DNA of 64,000 nt from Dyadobacter sp. CY326 (GCF_021390515.1 NZ_JAJUXI010000013.1:62001-126000); one strand, 5' to 3'. Shown: positions 26,857-36,061, numbered from the stretch's first letter. The notes: generated by a model from the letters alone, not told the origin. Made by a program: numbers and translations.

Positions 26857-27888
26857 ATGGCCACCGTTACCGAGAAAATTAAAGCATCAGCTCCAAACAA
26901 ATTACAGCATCCGAAGGAACAATACATGTTCTGGTTCGAGAATATGCTTTTACAGCGTCGCTTTGAAGAAAAAGCAGGTCAGTTATATGGTCAGCAAAAA
27001 ATCAGAGGATTTTGTCACTTGTATATTGGCCAGGAAGCTTGTTCATCAGGAGCCGTTACTGCCCTAAAACAAGGCGATAAATACATTACTGCTTACCGCG
27101 ACCACGGCATTCCGCTGGCATTGGGCACATCGCCTAACGCAATCATGGCTGAGCTTTACGGAAAAAAAACAGGGACAACCAAAGGAAAAGGCGGTTCTAT
27201 GCACATTTTCGATAAAGAAAGAGGCTTTGTGGGCGGTCACGGAATTGTAGGAGCGCAGATTCCATTGGGAGCAGGAATCGCTTTTGCTGAGAAATATAAC
27301 AAAACCGGAAACCTTTGCATCTGCTATTTCGGCGATGGAGCCATCCGTCAGGGCGCTTTTCACGAAGCGTTGAACATGGCGATGAGCTGGAAACTGCCGG
27401 TGATTTTTGTAGTGGAAAACAATGGATATGCAATGGGAACTTCGGTTGCGAGGTCATCCAATGTTACCGAACTCTACACATTGGGTGAGGCTTATGACAT
27501 TCCTTCTGAGCCTGTTGACGGAATGAGCGTTGAAGCCATTCACGAAGCAGTGGGCAGAGCGGCCGAGCGCGCCAGAAGCGGTGAAGGTCCAACATTCCTT
27601 GAATTCAGGACATATCGTTACAGAGGTCACTCGATGTCCGATCCACAAAAATATCGCTCGAAAGAGGAAGTGGAAGAATACAAACACCGCGATCCAATCG
27701 AACAAATTCGCGCTGTGATCCTGGATAATCAATTGGCAACAGCAGAAGATCTCGAAAATATTGACAAAAAAGTAAAAGAGATTGTAGCCGAATCGGTTCA
27801 GTTTGCTGAGGATTCAGAATTCCCTGATCCGAAAGAGGCCTACACCGATGTTTATGTCGAAAATGATTATCCTTTTGTAATGGATTAG
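26857..27888 (+). CDS. pdhA: Pyruvate dehydrogenase E1 component, alpha subunit
   Basis: 343 residues, usual length. The thiamine diphosphate motif runs from GDGAIRQGAFHEALNMA to VENN (about 158-190). FRTYRYRGHSMSDP contains the conserved phosphorylation-loop region of eukaryotic homologues. It forms a heterotetramer with PdhB and feeds acetyl-CoA to the citrate cycle. pdhB is not adjacent, and a terminator follows directly, so the alpha subunit is transcribed alone here. The separate alpha and beta genes are a known arrangement in Bacteroidota. Confidence 0.95.
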   Translation: MATVTEKIKASAPNKLQHPKEQYMFWFENMLLQRRFEEKAGQLYGQQKIRGFCHLYIGQEACSSGAVTALKQGDKYITAYRDHGIPLALGTSPNAIMAELYGKKTGTTKGKGGSMHIFDKERGFVGGHGIVGAQIPLGAGIAFAEKYNKTGNLCICYFGDGAIRQGAFHEALNMAMSWKLPVIFVVENNGYAMGTSVARSSNVTELYTLGEAYDIPSEPVDGMSVEAIHEAVGRAAERARSGEGPTFLEFRTYRYRGHSMSDPQKYRSKEEVEEYKHRDPIEQIRAVILDNQLATAEDLENIDKKVKEIVAESVQFAEDSEFPDPKEAYTDVYVENDYPFVMD

Positions 27889-27910
27889 TCGGCCATAAAA
27901 GCAATTTAAA

Positions 27911-27943
27911 AAAAACCCGCCGGATTATTTCGACGGGTTTTTT
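27911..27943 (+). terminator. Rho-independent terminator after pdhA
   Basis: AAAAACCCG (27911-27919) pairs with CGGGTTTTT (27935-27943) across a 15-base loop that can partly extend the stem with one mismatch. The T-run at the right arm makes it a standard terminator, 22 bases after the pdhA stop. Confidence 0.8.
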
Positions 27944-28026
27944 AAGTAAATTCGGCTTTTACATTTACAGACCAATCTTGTTTTTGCTTTTTTACGTAAA
28001 TAGAATTTTAGTAATAATATAAGAAT

Positions 28027-28902
28027 ATGCCCTTAGACCAGGAAATAGAAAGCGAAGAAGAAGAAGTTGGCAAAGAGATGTCGTTTATCGGGCATTTGGA
28101 GGAGTTAAGATGGCATGTAATTCGAGCTGGCGGATCTATTCTTGTTTTTGCAATTATCGCTTTTGTCTATATCAAGGAGATTTATCATTATGTGATCATA
28201 GCGCCTTCACAGCCTGATTTCTGGACTTACCGGATGCTTTGCAAGCTTGCTGCCGTTGTAAAATATGATGAGCTCTGCATTAAGGCGTTGAATTTCAAGT
28301 TGCAAGCAATTGGCGTTGGCGATCAGTTCACGATGAGCATGACCTCCTCCGTGATTGCAGGTTTGGTGTTTGCTTTTCCTTATGCTTTCTGGGAAGTCTG
28401 GCGGTTTATTAAACCGGGATTAAGGCCGGCTGAGCAGAAATCTGCGCGAGGAGCCGTTTTTTATGTCACGTTTTTGTTCTTTTCGGGCGTATTTTTCGGT
28501 TATTATGTTGTTACGCCATTGGCAATCAACTTTTTAGCAAACTTTACATTAGATCCGTCCATTATTAACGAGTTTAGCTTGTCGTCCTATATTTCACTGG
28601 TTGCAACGCTTACGCTTGCTTGCGGGATCGCGTTTCAGCTTCCGATTGTGGTTTACGTGCTTGCTAAGGTTGGAGTCTTGACGCCATCATTTATGCGCGA
28701 ATACAGAAAGCACGCCATGATTGTCATCCTGATTGTGGCAGCCGTTATCACTCCATCACCAGATATTTACAGCCAGGTTATCGTCGCCATTCCTTTGTTT
28801 CTGCTCTATGAATTGAGTATTCTGGTTGCAGGAAAAGTAGAAAGGGAGAAACTGAGAGAAGAAAAAGCGCTTGCGAATATCTCTGGAAATTCAGATTTCT
28901 AA
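28027..28902 (+). CDS. tatC: Sec-independent protein translocase TatC
   Basis: 291 residues with six membrane segments. The N-terminal signature FIGHLEELRWHVIRA (about 20-34) and the PFAYAFWEVWRFIKPGL-like segment (FPYAFWEVWRFIKPGLRPAEQK) mark TatC. It is the receptor of the twin-arginine pathway, which exports folded proteins. tatA is not adjacent. An extra cytosolic-looking insertion around residues 55-90 (PDFWTYRMLCKLAAVVKYDELCIKALNFKLQA) is seen in Bacteroidota TatC. The gene ends 12 bases from a convergent stop. Confidence 0.95.
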   Translation: MPLDQEIESEEEEVGKEMSFIGHLEELRWHVIRAGGSILVFAIIAFVYIKEIYHYVIIAPSQPDFWTYRMLCKLAAVVKYDELCIKALNFKLQAIGVGDQFTMSMTSSVIAGLVFAFPYAFWEVWRFIKPGLRPAEQKSARGAVFYVTFLFFSGVFFGYYVVTPLAINFLANFTLDPSIINEFSLSSYISLVATLTLACGIAFQLPIVVYVLAKVGVLTPSFMREYRKHAMIVILIVAAVITPSPDIYSQVIVAIPLFLLYELSILVAGKVEREKLREEKALANISGNSDF

Positions 28903-28914
28903 CGGACAAATAAT

Positions 28915-30030
28915 TTAAAGCTTATTACAGACCTCAGCCAATCGGTTGAGGTCTTCTTTTTGGTGGAGCGTGCTGATGGCGATTCGGGTGACTGGGGCGT
29001 CGTTAGCGCTGGGGTAGGAAAAGCAGGATGCCATGATGCCGTTCGAGAGCAATGTTTCAAACAAAGCAGAACCTTCGGAGCAAAAAACCGGATGACCAGC
29101 AACGCTTTGAAATATGTCTGATGATTTCAATAGTTTAGAAAAATAAGCAACATTCTCCGCTAGTAAGGCACTTTGCTTCTGATAATGGTTTGTTTCCAGA
29201 AGCGTTTTGAGCGCGTAAATGTAGGCAGGCGCAGATGGAGATGCTCCCGCAAACCATGCAGAATGACGGATTAATTCGGCGGTCTGCGCATCACAAGCAA
29301 TGACGCCCCCCGGAATGCCCAAGGCTTTATTGAGTGAAGAAACCATAACAACGTGCATTTTTTCCAGCATGGCAATGGATTGATAAAGTCCATTTGCAGA
29401 TGCTCCATTAATGCCCAGCGTATGCGACTCGTCTAAAACAATCCAGACGTTCCTCTTATCTGATAAATTCGCAAAAATCGAGAAATCGAATGCCTCAATA
29501 ACTGGCGAGCCTATGGCGTCTGTGCAGATAATATGAGCAATGTTTTCGGGAGCTTCATTGATTTTTCGAACAACACCGTTCGCCCATTCTGACCAAAGAC
29601 CGGAAGTGAAAGCATGCTCATTTCCCCATAATGCGGGATGCGCTTTGGGTGCGTAATGATATTGAATGCGTTGGTATGCGGCAGATGTATGGATTATAGA
29701 TTCAATGATCTTCATCACACATTGCCCTGCCCACATTCCCGACGAGGTAAGTAATGCAGCTTCCGAGCCAATCCATTCAGCCAATTCTAATTCCGTCTCA
29801 TCATAAATCGCTAGGCGGAGCGTATTGTTTCGTGAGCTTCCGAAATGCAATCCTTGCTTGTCAAAACCTTCGATTAAAAAGCTACGAAATGTTTCGTTAT
29901 GACCCATTCCAAGATAATCCGTCCCGCTGAACCAAAGATATTTGCCTTCTTCCCTGGTGAGCACAGTGCGGCCGGGAAGTTGGTTGGTATGGAAAGTTTT
30001 CACAAAGGAATTGTTATTAATGAATGGCAT
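28915..30030 (-). CDS. PLP-dependent enzyme of the alpha-oxoamine synthase type, divergent
   Basis: 371 residues with the fold-type I pattern of KBL/BioF enzymes: FSGTDYLGMG near 30-40, SSRNNTLRL, LDESHTLGINGASA (Asp that contacts the PLP ring nitrogen) and the Schiff-base Lys in SSLNKALGIPGG (about 233). The segment that usually reads GTxxxHxxLE is LRLAIYDETELELA, so the conserved His is missing. The substrate is therefore uncertain, and biotin synthesis (BioF) should not be assumed. Its ATG overlaps the end of the dipeptide epimerase gene by 14 bases, so the two are translationally linked. Confidence 0.8.
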   Translation of the reverse strand: MPFINNNSFVKTFHTNQLPGRTVLTREEGKYLWFSGTDYLGMGHNETFRSFLIEGFDKQGLHFGSSRNNTLRLAIYDETELELAEWIGSEAALLTSSGMWAGQCVMKIIESIIHTSAAYQRIQYHYAPKAHPALWGNEHAFTSGLWSEWANGVVRKINEAPENIAHIICTDAIGSPVIEAFDFSIFANLSDKRNVWIVLDESHTLGINGASANGLYQSIAMLEKMHVVMVSSLNKALGIPGGVIACDAQTAELIRHSAWFAGASPSAPAYIYALKTLLETNHYQKQSALLAENVAYFSKLLKSSDIFQSVAGHPVFCSEGSALFETLLSNGIMASCFSYPSANDAPVTRIAISTLHQKEDLNRLAEVCNKL

Positions 30031-31036
30031 TCAAGATTGCCCCGGAACCATTTCTGTCAGCGAAGAGAATGCGCCCGTAGTCAAATGTTACACCAGAAGC
30101 GGGATCGTTTTTAATTAAAAGCGAGCCGTCCATATCCACATAGTCGAGGAGCGGAAGGAAGTGGGCGATTGCCGAAATCCCGACGCTGCTTTCGGTCATG
30201 CAGCCGATCATTGTTTTCATTCCCAATGCTTTGGCTTCATTGATCATGCGTTTTGCGGCAGTTGGACCACCGCATTTGGTAAGTTTGATATTGACTCCGT
30301 GAAATAGTCCATAACAGGATTTCACATCACTTTCAATGATGCAACTTTCATCTGCAATGACAGGAAGCGCACTTTCCGTAAACACTTTTCTCATTCCTTC
30401 AATGTTGTCAGCGGCCAGCGGCTGCTCGATAAACTCAACGCCAAGTTTTTTAAGCTCGGGCGCAAAGGCAATGGTTTGTTCGGCTGTCCAGGCACAATTG
30501 GCATCAGCGCGAAATAATGCATCTGTGTTTTTACGAAGTTCTGCAACTATACGAAGGTCTTCGTTGGTCCCTAATTTGATCTTGTAAATCGGCCAGGGAA
30601 GTTCCTTCATCTTCGAAACCATTTTTTCAATCGTGTCAATGCCAATCGTAAAATTGGTGAGTGGAATGTGCTCAATGTTTAAGCCCCAGCTTTCGTAAAG
30701 CTTTTGGTTTTTCTTTTTGGCAAAAAAATCATGAGCTGCTTCATCCAGGGCACACTGGGCAAATGAATTGGATTGCAACAACGGATGGGTCAGTTCCCAA
30801 AGCCTTTCTGCACTTTCAAAATCACCACTCTCGACAATGCTCTTGACTGCATTCAATGCCTTAATCATATTCTCGATCGTGATCCCATAATAAGGATTGC
30901 TTGTCGCCTCACCGAGTCCGCTAATGCCATTATCGCGCAGCTCAACGATCAGCGTGGGCTGAACGTCACGGGAATCATGCGCGATGGTGAAAGTATGTTT
31001 TAATTGAAGGTCAAAAGTGTGAAAAAGCAATTGCAT
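30017..31036 (-). CDS. Dipeptide epimerase (L-Ala-D/L-Glu epimerase type)
   Basis: 339 residues of the enolase superfamily, muconate-lactonising subgroup. The catalytic bases and metal ligands are visible: IYKIKLG (KxK, about 150-155), FRADANCAWT, EFIEQPL, VIADESC and GVNIKLTKCGG (second Lys). Known relatives convert L-Ala-D-Glu from recycled peptidoglycan to L-Ala-L-Glu, so it can be used as food. The specificity of this copy is not proven. It is followed with a 14-base overlap by an unusual PLP enzyme. Confidence 0.87.
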   Translation of the reverse strand: MQLLFHTFDLQLKHTFTIAHDSRDVQPTLIVELRDNGISGLGEATSNPYYGITIENMIKALNAVKSIVESGDFESAERLWELTHPLLQSNSFAQCALDEAAHDFFAKKKNQKLYESWGLNIEHIPLTNFTIGIDTIEKMVSKMKELPWPIYKIKLGTNEDLRIVAELRKNTDALFRADANCAWTAEQTIAFAPELKKLGVEFIEQPLAADNIEGMRKVFTESALPVIADESCIIESDVKSCYGLFHGVNIKLTKCGGPTAAKRMINEAKALGMKTMIGCMTESSVGISAIAHFLPLLDYVDMDGSLLIKNDPASGVTFDYGRILFADRNGSGAILNAIH

Positions 31037-31048
31037 CGGGTGAAGGTT

Positions 31049-31924
31049 TTAATTCCGCATATCCAGGCCCCAGGATAATTTATTTCGCAAAGTGTTTAAA
31101 AAGCTGTCGTCACGCATTTTGATCAAGCGCGCTATGAAACCGGCTTTTCTGACTGTTAGCAACGTATTTTCATCCACCACGCGCGATCTTGCATCCAAAG
31201 AAACGAGGAAATTGTTGCTTCGACTTTTCACTTCGAGCCTGATGACAGAAGTGTCTTCCACCACCAAGGGACGCACATTAAGATTATGCGGGCTGATGGG
31301 TGTTATAATGAAGTTTTGAGAATGCGGAACGAGAACCGGCCCGCCACAGCTAAGTGAGTAACCCGTAGAACCCGTTGGCGTGGAAACGATCAATCCATCC
31401 GCCCAGTAAGAGTTTAAAAACTCGTCGTTAAGATATGTATGGACCGTTATCATGGACGAAGTGTCTGTTTTGGTGATCGTGAAATCATTCAAGCCAAAAC
31501 TTTGCCCATCAAAAATATCAATGTTGGATTCGATTTCTACCAGCGTGCGTTCATCAATGCGATATTGATTGTTTTCCAGCGCCGAAATCATGTCCGTAAT
31601 CCGGTCCGGTGAGACAGTCGCCAGGAAGCCAAGGCGGCCTACATTGATGCCGATTGCGGGAATTTGCCTTTTGCCAACGTGCGAAATGGTTTCAAGCAAT
31701 GTGCCGTCGCCTCCCATGCTGACAATCAGCCGCGCATCGAAGAGTTGTTCCGGATTTTCATATACAAGGTTGGAATAGTGTGTGATCCCATTCTGGTCCA
31801 GAAAGTTCCGAAAGGGTTTGGAAAGCTGGACTTCAACTTTTCGGCGGGACAGTTCATTGAACATGTTTTCAATGAACGGGCGGGCAGACTCATTAAAGTT
31901 GCGTCCGTGAATTGCTATTTTCAT
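31049..31924 (-). CDS. nadK: NAD kinase
   Basis: 291 residues, usual size. The diagnostic VSMGGDGTLLETI motif is at about 69-81 and the second NAD-binding motif TPTGSTGYSLSCGGP at about 178-192. It phosphorylates NAD to NADP in the cytosol using ATP. The dipeptide epimerase follows after 12 bases and is likely in the same transcript. Upstream is a CBS-domain gene; this pairing recurs in Bacteroidota. Confidence 0.96.
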   Translation of the reverse strand: MKIAIHGRNFNESARPFIENMFNELSRRKVEVQLSKPFRNFLDQNGITHYSNLVYENPEQLFDARLIVSMGGDGTLLETISHVGKRQIPAIGINVGRLGFLATVSPDRITDMISALENNQYRIDERTLVEIESNIDIFDGQSFGLNDFTITKTDTSSMITVHTYLNDEFLNSYWADGLIVSTPTGSTGYSLSCGGPVLVPHSQNFIITPISPHNLNVRPLVVEDTSVIRLEVKSRSNNFLVSLDARSRVVDENTLLTVRKAGFIARLIKMRDDSFLNTLRNKLSWGLDMRN

Positions 31925-31967
31925 GGAAGAAAATGTAGATCATCTTGTTTCTTCCGAAAGATACGCG

Positions 31968-31997
31968 CAAATATGCCGATTCAAAACAGCGGCGCAA
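31968..31997 (-). promoter_or_regulatory. Possible promoter of nadK
   Basis: On the minus strand TTG (31997-31995), 19 bases, CATATTTG (31975-31968), one mismatch from the consensus. The nadK ATG is 43 bases downstream. A nearby TATCTTTC is an alternative. Confidence 0.35.
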
Positions 31998-32014
31998 GAA
32001 GTAATGTGAAGATA

Positions 32015-32686
32015 TCAGGTCGCAAGGTATCTCAAAAGCATATCCAGACGCTCCTGATCAACGCTTTCAATTGGATCATTTGCGTGCGCTTCCTCGATTT
32101 CGTAACCGAAACGTTCGAGCGTGGCAATGATGGGTGTGATGTGTGTCCGGTTAAGCTTTAAAGTAAGCCGGGCTTCATTTAAAGGGTTATAAGTTTCGCC
32201 GGACGAATAATAACTGCTGATGACCTTTGTGCCATTGGATTCTATCAATCGGCTGATTTCGGAGAGAGAATAACTGCGTTCAGCGATTTTAAGCACAATA
32301 ACCGCTCCCTTTTCCTGAACACCCAATTCATTTACAAAATGCTCGATCAAATCATTAAGCAAAATGCTTCCTGCAAAAGTCCGGTCTTCATGCAGAACGG
32401 GAATGATCTGCAACCCAAACTGATTGACCAGTCGTAACAGTTCATAAGGATGCTGATCGTCTGACGCAAAAATGTCCTTATGCTGAATAATGATCTTCGC
32501 AAGCGGATCGGTGTTATCGGCAATGTCAAAAAGAATATCTTCTGAAACAATGCCTTGATAAACGCCCAAATCTGCAACTACAAGCTGTTTTACACCAAAT
32601 TCATCCATCCAGTCCAGTGCCGTGCTCACCGAGTCGGTAAGTTTCAGAACAGGAATCATAGGATTAATCAGTGTCGCAGCAAGCAT
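32015..32686 (-). CDS. CBS domain-containing protein
   Basis: 223 residues. Two CBS motifs occupy the first 125 residues (MIPVLKLTDSVSTALDWMDEFGVKQLVVAD... and PYELLRLVNQFGLQIIPVLHEDRTFAGSILLNDLIEHF). The C-terminal 90 residues have an ACT-like look (GAVIVLKIAERSYSLSEISRLIESNGTKVISSYYS), so the protein may bind an adenosyl compound or a small ligand. No catalytic domain is present. Its place just before nadK in this and related genomes suggests a link to nucleotide status, as inference only. Confidence 0.82.
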   Translation of the reverse strand: MLAATLINPMIPVLKLTDSVSTALDWMDEFGVKQLVVADLGVYQGIVSEDILFDIADNTDPLAKIIIQHKDIFASDDQHPYELLRLVNQFGLQIIPVLHEDRTFAGSILLNDLIEHFVNELGVQEKGAVIVLKIAERSYSLSEISRLIESNGTKVISSYYSSGETYNPLNEARLTLKLNRTHITPIIATLERFGYEIEEAHANDPIESVDQERLDMLLRYLAT

Positions 32687-32767
32687 AAGTCAGTCCGTCA
32701 TTTTTCGAAGCTATAAAAAAACTATATATGTGTCAACTTTCGTATAAAGAATTCGAGGTTTAACATT

Positions 32768-33541
32768 TCAAGCAACCGGCACCGAGATGTTTTTTTCCAG
32801 GAAGCTTTCCAGTATAACATTAAATTCGTCAGGATGTTCCATCATTGGCGCGTGGCAGCATTTATCAATAAAATAAAGCTCCGAGCCAGCGATGAGCCTG
32901 TTGAACTCATATCCTACGTGAGGCGGCGTAATCGTGTCATTCAAACCCCAAACCAGCAGCGTAGGAACATTAATTTCGTGCAAATCTTTTGCAAGATTAT
33001 GACGCTGGGCCGACTTGGCAATTCCTACAATGCTCATGCATTTCGGAATGCTGGATGTCGTTTCAAAGACTTCATCGATCAAATCTTTTGTCGCGACCTG
33101 CGGATCATAAAAAGTGTAAGCAACACGCTCCTTAATGTAATCGTAACTGCCGCGTTTTGGAAAAGATCCGCCCATTGAGTTTTCAAACAAACCCGAACTT
33201 CCTGTCAAAACCAGCTTATGAACGTTATCCTGGTTCTTTAAAGTATATAACAATCCAATATGGCCGCCAAGTGAATTTCCAATTACAGTCACATTGGTTA
33301 AGTTTTTAAAAGAAACAAAGTCTTCCAGAAACGCAAGCAATGCTTCCAAACCGGCCTCGCGCGGAGGCAACTCATAAATGGGAAGCAAAGGAATAATGAC
33401 CCGAAAACGGCCGGAAAAATGATCAATGATGCCGTCCCAGTTACTCAATGCACCGAACAGGCCATGCAAAAGCAGCAATGTTTCGCCTTTTCCCTCATCG
33501 ATAAACTGAAACCTGCCCTCCGCATGTATTGGATATTTCAT
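32768..33541 (-). CDS. Alpha/beta hydrolase
   Basis: 257 residues. The oxyanion region LLLLHGLFGALSNW is near 23-36, the nucleophile elbow GNSLGG at about 88-93 (Ser 90), the acid in WGLNDTITPP and the His in KCCHAPMMEHP. No signal peptide, so cytosolic. It resembles esterases and C-C bond hydrolases, but the substrate cannot be told. It is 81 bases upstream of the CBS gene on the same strand. Confidence 0.88.
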   Translation of the reverse strand: MKYPIHAEGRFQFIDEGKGETLLLLHGLFGALSNWDGIIDHFSGRFRVIIPLLPIYELPPREAGLEALLAFLEDFVSFKNLTNVTVIGNSLGGHIGLLYTLKNQDNVHKLVLTGSSGLFENSMGGSFPKRGSYDYIKERVAYTFYDPQVATKDLIDEVFETTSSIPKCMSIVGIAKSAQRHNLAKDLHEINVPTLLVWGLNDTITPPHVGYEFNRLIAGSELYFIDKCCHAPMMEHPDEFNVILESFLEKNISVPVA

Positions 33542-33930
33542 TCTGTGATTAAGATTTAGAGATGTATGGAGTTTTTCGAAGTTACAATTTCAATGGCGAG
33601 ATTTTATAACCCATCAAAGAAACTAGTGCATGATTTCCATAAGCTACAAAACTAGTTAAATTTTTTAATTGGTAACAGTCATAAAGGAACAAAGCAAATT
33701 TGAATTTCTTGTAAATATTATATTAATAAACACAAAACCTGAATTATAACATTGAATGGTGCAATTTGGTTTGACGAAGCCCTTCCCGGTTACACATTAT
33801 GACATTCGCCCGGTTCAGGTAAAAAGCGGTTATCCGGCGCTTCAATACAAGATCAGTGCGTGTAACCGAAATTTAGTTAGAATTTGCAGTTATACGAATT
33901 AGAAAAATATTAAAACAACGATTTATTAAC
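33542..33930. other. 389-base intergenic region with an inverted repeat and a small reading frame
   Basis: This lies between divergent hydrolase genes. It holds a 9-base perfect inverted repeat, CGGTTACAC (33787-33795) and GTGTAACCG (33860-33868), with 64 bases between. A 48-codon frame runs ATG 33756 to TAG 33902 across it. No tRNA or known riboswitch pattern is seen. Neither element is proven to function. Confidence 0.4.
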
Positions 33931-34860
33931 ATGACATTCCAATTGACATTTCGTTACTCCAAAGGTTTCAGCTTGCTTTTGCTCGCTTTTTTGTTTTTGA
34001 CTGTTCGGGTTTCTGGTCAGACAGTCATGCCGCTTTATCCTAATCAAATCCCGAATTCCATTTCAGCGCCGGACGAAGAAACTAACAAGGATCAGGTCAT
34101 CAGAAAGGTTTCCAAGCCGACATTGAGCATTTACTTGCCGCCAGCAGCGAATGCGACCGGAACGGCAATTATCGTTTGTCCGGGTGGAGGTTATGGCGTG
34201 CTGGTTATAGAATGGGAAGGATACAGGATTGCGAAAGAATTGAACAAGTCGGGCATTGCGGCCATTATTCTGAAATATAGGTTGCCGGATGAGAAAATCA
34301 TGACTGACAAGTCGATAGGCCCGTTGCAGGATGCGCAGCAGGCAATTAAAACAGTGCGCGAGCGTGCAAAAGAATGGAATATTGATCCGCAAAGAATCGG
34401 CATTATGGGCTTTTCGGCTGGCGGGCACCTTGCTGCAACCGCGGGCACACATTATGACAGCACATTCATTTCAAACCCTGAAAAGACGAGTTTGCGTCCT
34501 GATTTCATGGTTTTGGTTTATCCGGTAATCAGTTTGATGGACAAAATTGGTCATAAAGGATCAAGCAGTAACCTGATTGGCCAGTCTCCAACTCAGGAAA
34601 AGGTTAAGTATTTTTCGAACGAACTGCAGGTCAAAAAATCAACCCCGCCCACTTATCTGACGCACGCGGGTGACGACACGGTTGTGCCTGTTTCCAACAG
34701 CATCAAATTTTATGAAGCGCTCAATGCCAATGGTGTCCCGGCTGATATGCACATTTACGCAAAAGGAGAACATGGTTATCCCAAAACGCCGGAGCTCGGT
34801 GAGTGGTTTGGGCGCTGCCTGCATTGGATGAAAGTGAATAATTTGCTGAAAGCTGATTGA
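33931..34860 (+). CDS. Exported alpha/beta hydrolase, carbohydrate-esterase-like
   Basis: 309 residues. The N-terminus is a signal peptide (about 1-29, ending TVRVSGQ). The oxyanion motif is CPGGGYGVL (about 75-83), the nucleophile elbow GFSAGGHLAAT (Ser about 160), the acid in THAGDDTVVP and the His in KGEHGYP. The pattern matches the BD-FAE/acetyl-xylan-esterase-like group, which cleaves acyl groups from plant polysaccharides. It should act in the periplasm. No glycoside hydrolase is adjacent. It ends 7 bases before a convergent stop. Confidence 0.88.
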   Translation: MTFQLTFRYSKGFSLLLLAFLFLTVRVSGQTVMPLYPNQIPNSISAPDEETNKDQVIRKVSKPTLSIYLPPAANATGTAIIVCPGGGYGVLVIEWEGYRIAKELNKSGIAAIILKYRLPDEKIMTDKSIGPLQDAQQAIKTVRERAKEWNIDPQRIGIMGFSAGGHLAATAGTHYDSTFISNPEKTSLRPDFMVLVYPVISLMDKIGHKGSSSNLIGQSPTQEKVKYFSNELQVKKSTPPTYLTHAGDDTVVPVSNSIKFYEALNANGVPADMHIYAKGEHGYPKTPELGEWFGRCLHWMKVNNLLKAD

Positions 34861-34867
34861 ACATTGC

Positions 34868-35998
34868 TTAACAAATTTGCGCGACAAATTCCTGATATTC
34901 CGGGACGATAGTTTTCAATGCGCTGATCATGACGGCATCATCGCCGCTTTCCATTGCCTCGCGGAGCATTTTTAATGTTGTTGTTGGACAAAAAGCTTGA
35001 TGAGCAGTTGTGCTGATGCATATTTTTGACTCTTCATTTCCCATAAAAGGTTTTTCGTTTTCATGAAATAAAGTTTCAAGAAGCTTCTCACCCGGTCGCA
35101 ATCCTGTGTAGACGATCTCGATATCGCGGCCCAATTTAAGTCCGGAAAGCCGGATCATGCGCTTGCCAATGTCTGTAATCAAAACAGGTCGGCCCATGTC
35201 AAAGAACAAGATTTGTCCGTTTTTCCCTATGGCACAGGCTTGCAGCACGAGCTGGCAAGCTTCGGAAGCCGTCATAATGTAGCGGCTCACCTCCGGATGC
35301 GTAACTGTTATGGGGCCCCCTGCCTTTATTTGCTTTTCAAATGTCAGGATGAATGAGCCATTCGACCGGAGCACATTGCCAAATCGTGTGATAATCCATT
35401 GTGTGGGCGACTGTTTTGAATGGCTTAGCGCTTGTAAATACATTTCGGCAACACGCTTGGTCGCGCCCATGACGCTTGATGGGTTAACGGCTTTGTCCGT
35501 CGAAACAAGCACGAATTTTTCAACGCGGTGAGCCATTGCCAGTTTTGCCATCGTCTCCACACCAAACACATTGACCTTAATGGCTTCGTAAGGATGCTTT
35601 TCCATAAAAGGAACGTGCTTGTAAGCGGCAGCGTGAAATATAATCTGCGGTTGAAACTGTTTGAAGATCACATCCATTCGCCCAAAATCTGTTATATCAG
35701 CCACGTAAGCGTGCAGTTCCAGCGTGACAAACTGCTCCTGCAATTGCAAATCAAGGTCATTCAACGCCGTTTCAGCTTGATCGACCAGGATGAGCTTTGC
35801 CGAATTCAATGCGCAAAGCTGCCATGCGAGCTCGCTTCCGATGGAGCCTGCTGCGCCCGTAATCAGGACAACGCGGTTATCAATTTCTTTACAGATCTCG
35901 GATGTGTCCAGCACAATTGGCGCTCGTCCCAATAATGCTTCGGCGCTGAAATGGTAGTTCTTCGGCGCAGGTCGTACGGCTGGATTTATGTTTTGCAT
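34868..35998 (-). CDS. NDP-sugar 4,6-dehydratase, soluble WbpM/CapD type
   Basis: 376 residues from the ATG at 35998 (MQNINPAVRPAPKNYHF...); an in-frame start at 36061 abuts a terminator hairpin and is less likely. The Rossmann motif is GAAGSIGSEL (about 52-61). The catalytic segment VSTDKAVNPSSVMGATKR has Met where short-chain reductases have Tyr, as in the S-M-K triad of WbpM and PglF. Those relatives carry an N-terminal membrane domain, which is absent here. The family starts the synthesis of diamino or deoxy sugars from UDP-GlcNAc. Only the neighbouring complex I genes share its strand, so it is probably transcribed alone. Confidence 0.85.
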   Translation of the reverse strand: MQNINPAVRPAPKNYHFSAEALLGRAPIVLDTSEICKEIDNRVVLITGAAGSIGSELAWQLCALNSAKLILVDQAETALNDLDLQLQEQFVTLELHAYVADITDFGRMDVIFKQFQPQIIFHAAAYKHVPFMEKHPYEAIKVNVFGVETMAKLAMAHRVEKFVLVSTDKAVNPSSVMGATKRVAEMYLQALSHSKQSPTQWIITRFGNVLRSNGSFILTFEKQIKAGGPITVTHPEVSRYIMTASEACQLVLQACAIGKNGQILFFDMGRPVLITDIGKRMIRLSGLKLGRDIEIVYTGLRPGEKLLETLFHENEKPFMGNEESKICISTTAHQAFCPTTTLKMLREAMESGDDAVMISALKTIVPEYQEFVAQIC

Positions 35999-36061
35999 AT
36001 CAAAATGTAATTCCCATAAAGCGGATTTTACATTGATACGCGGGCATCGCGGATTGGTCAC

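Noticed and set aside
28915-30030. Calling the PLP enzyme BioF (biotin synthesis)
   Set aside because: The conserved His of GTxxxHxxLE is missing and no bio genes are adjacent.
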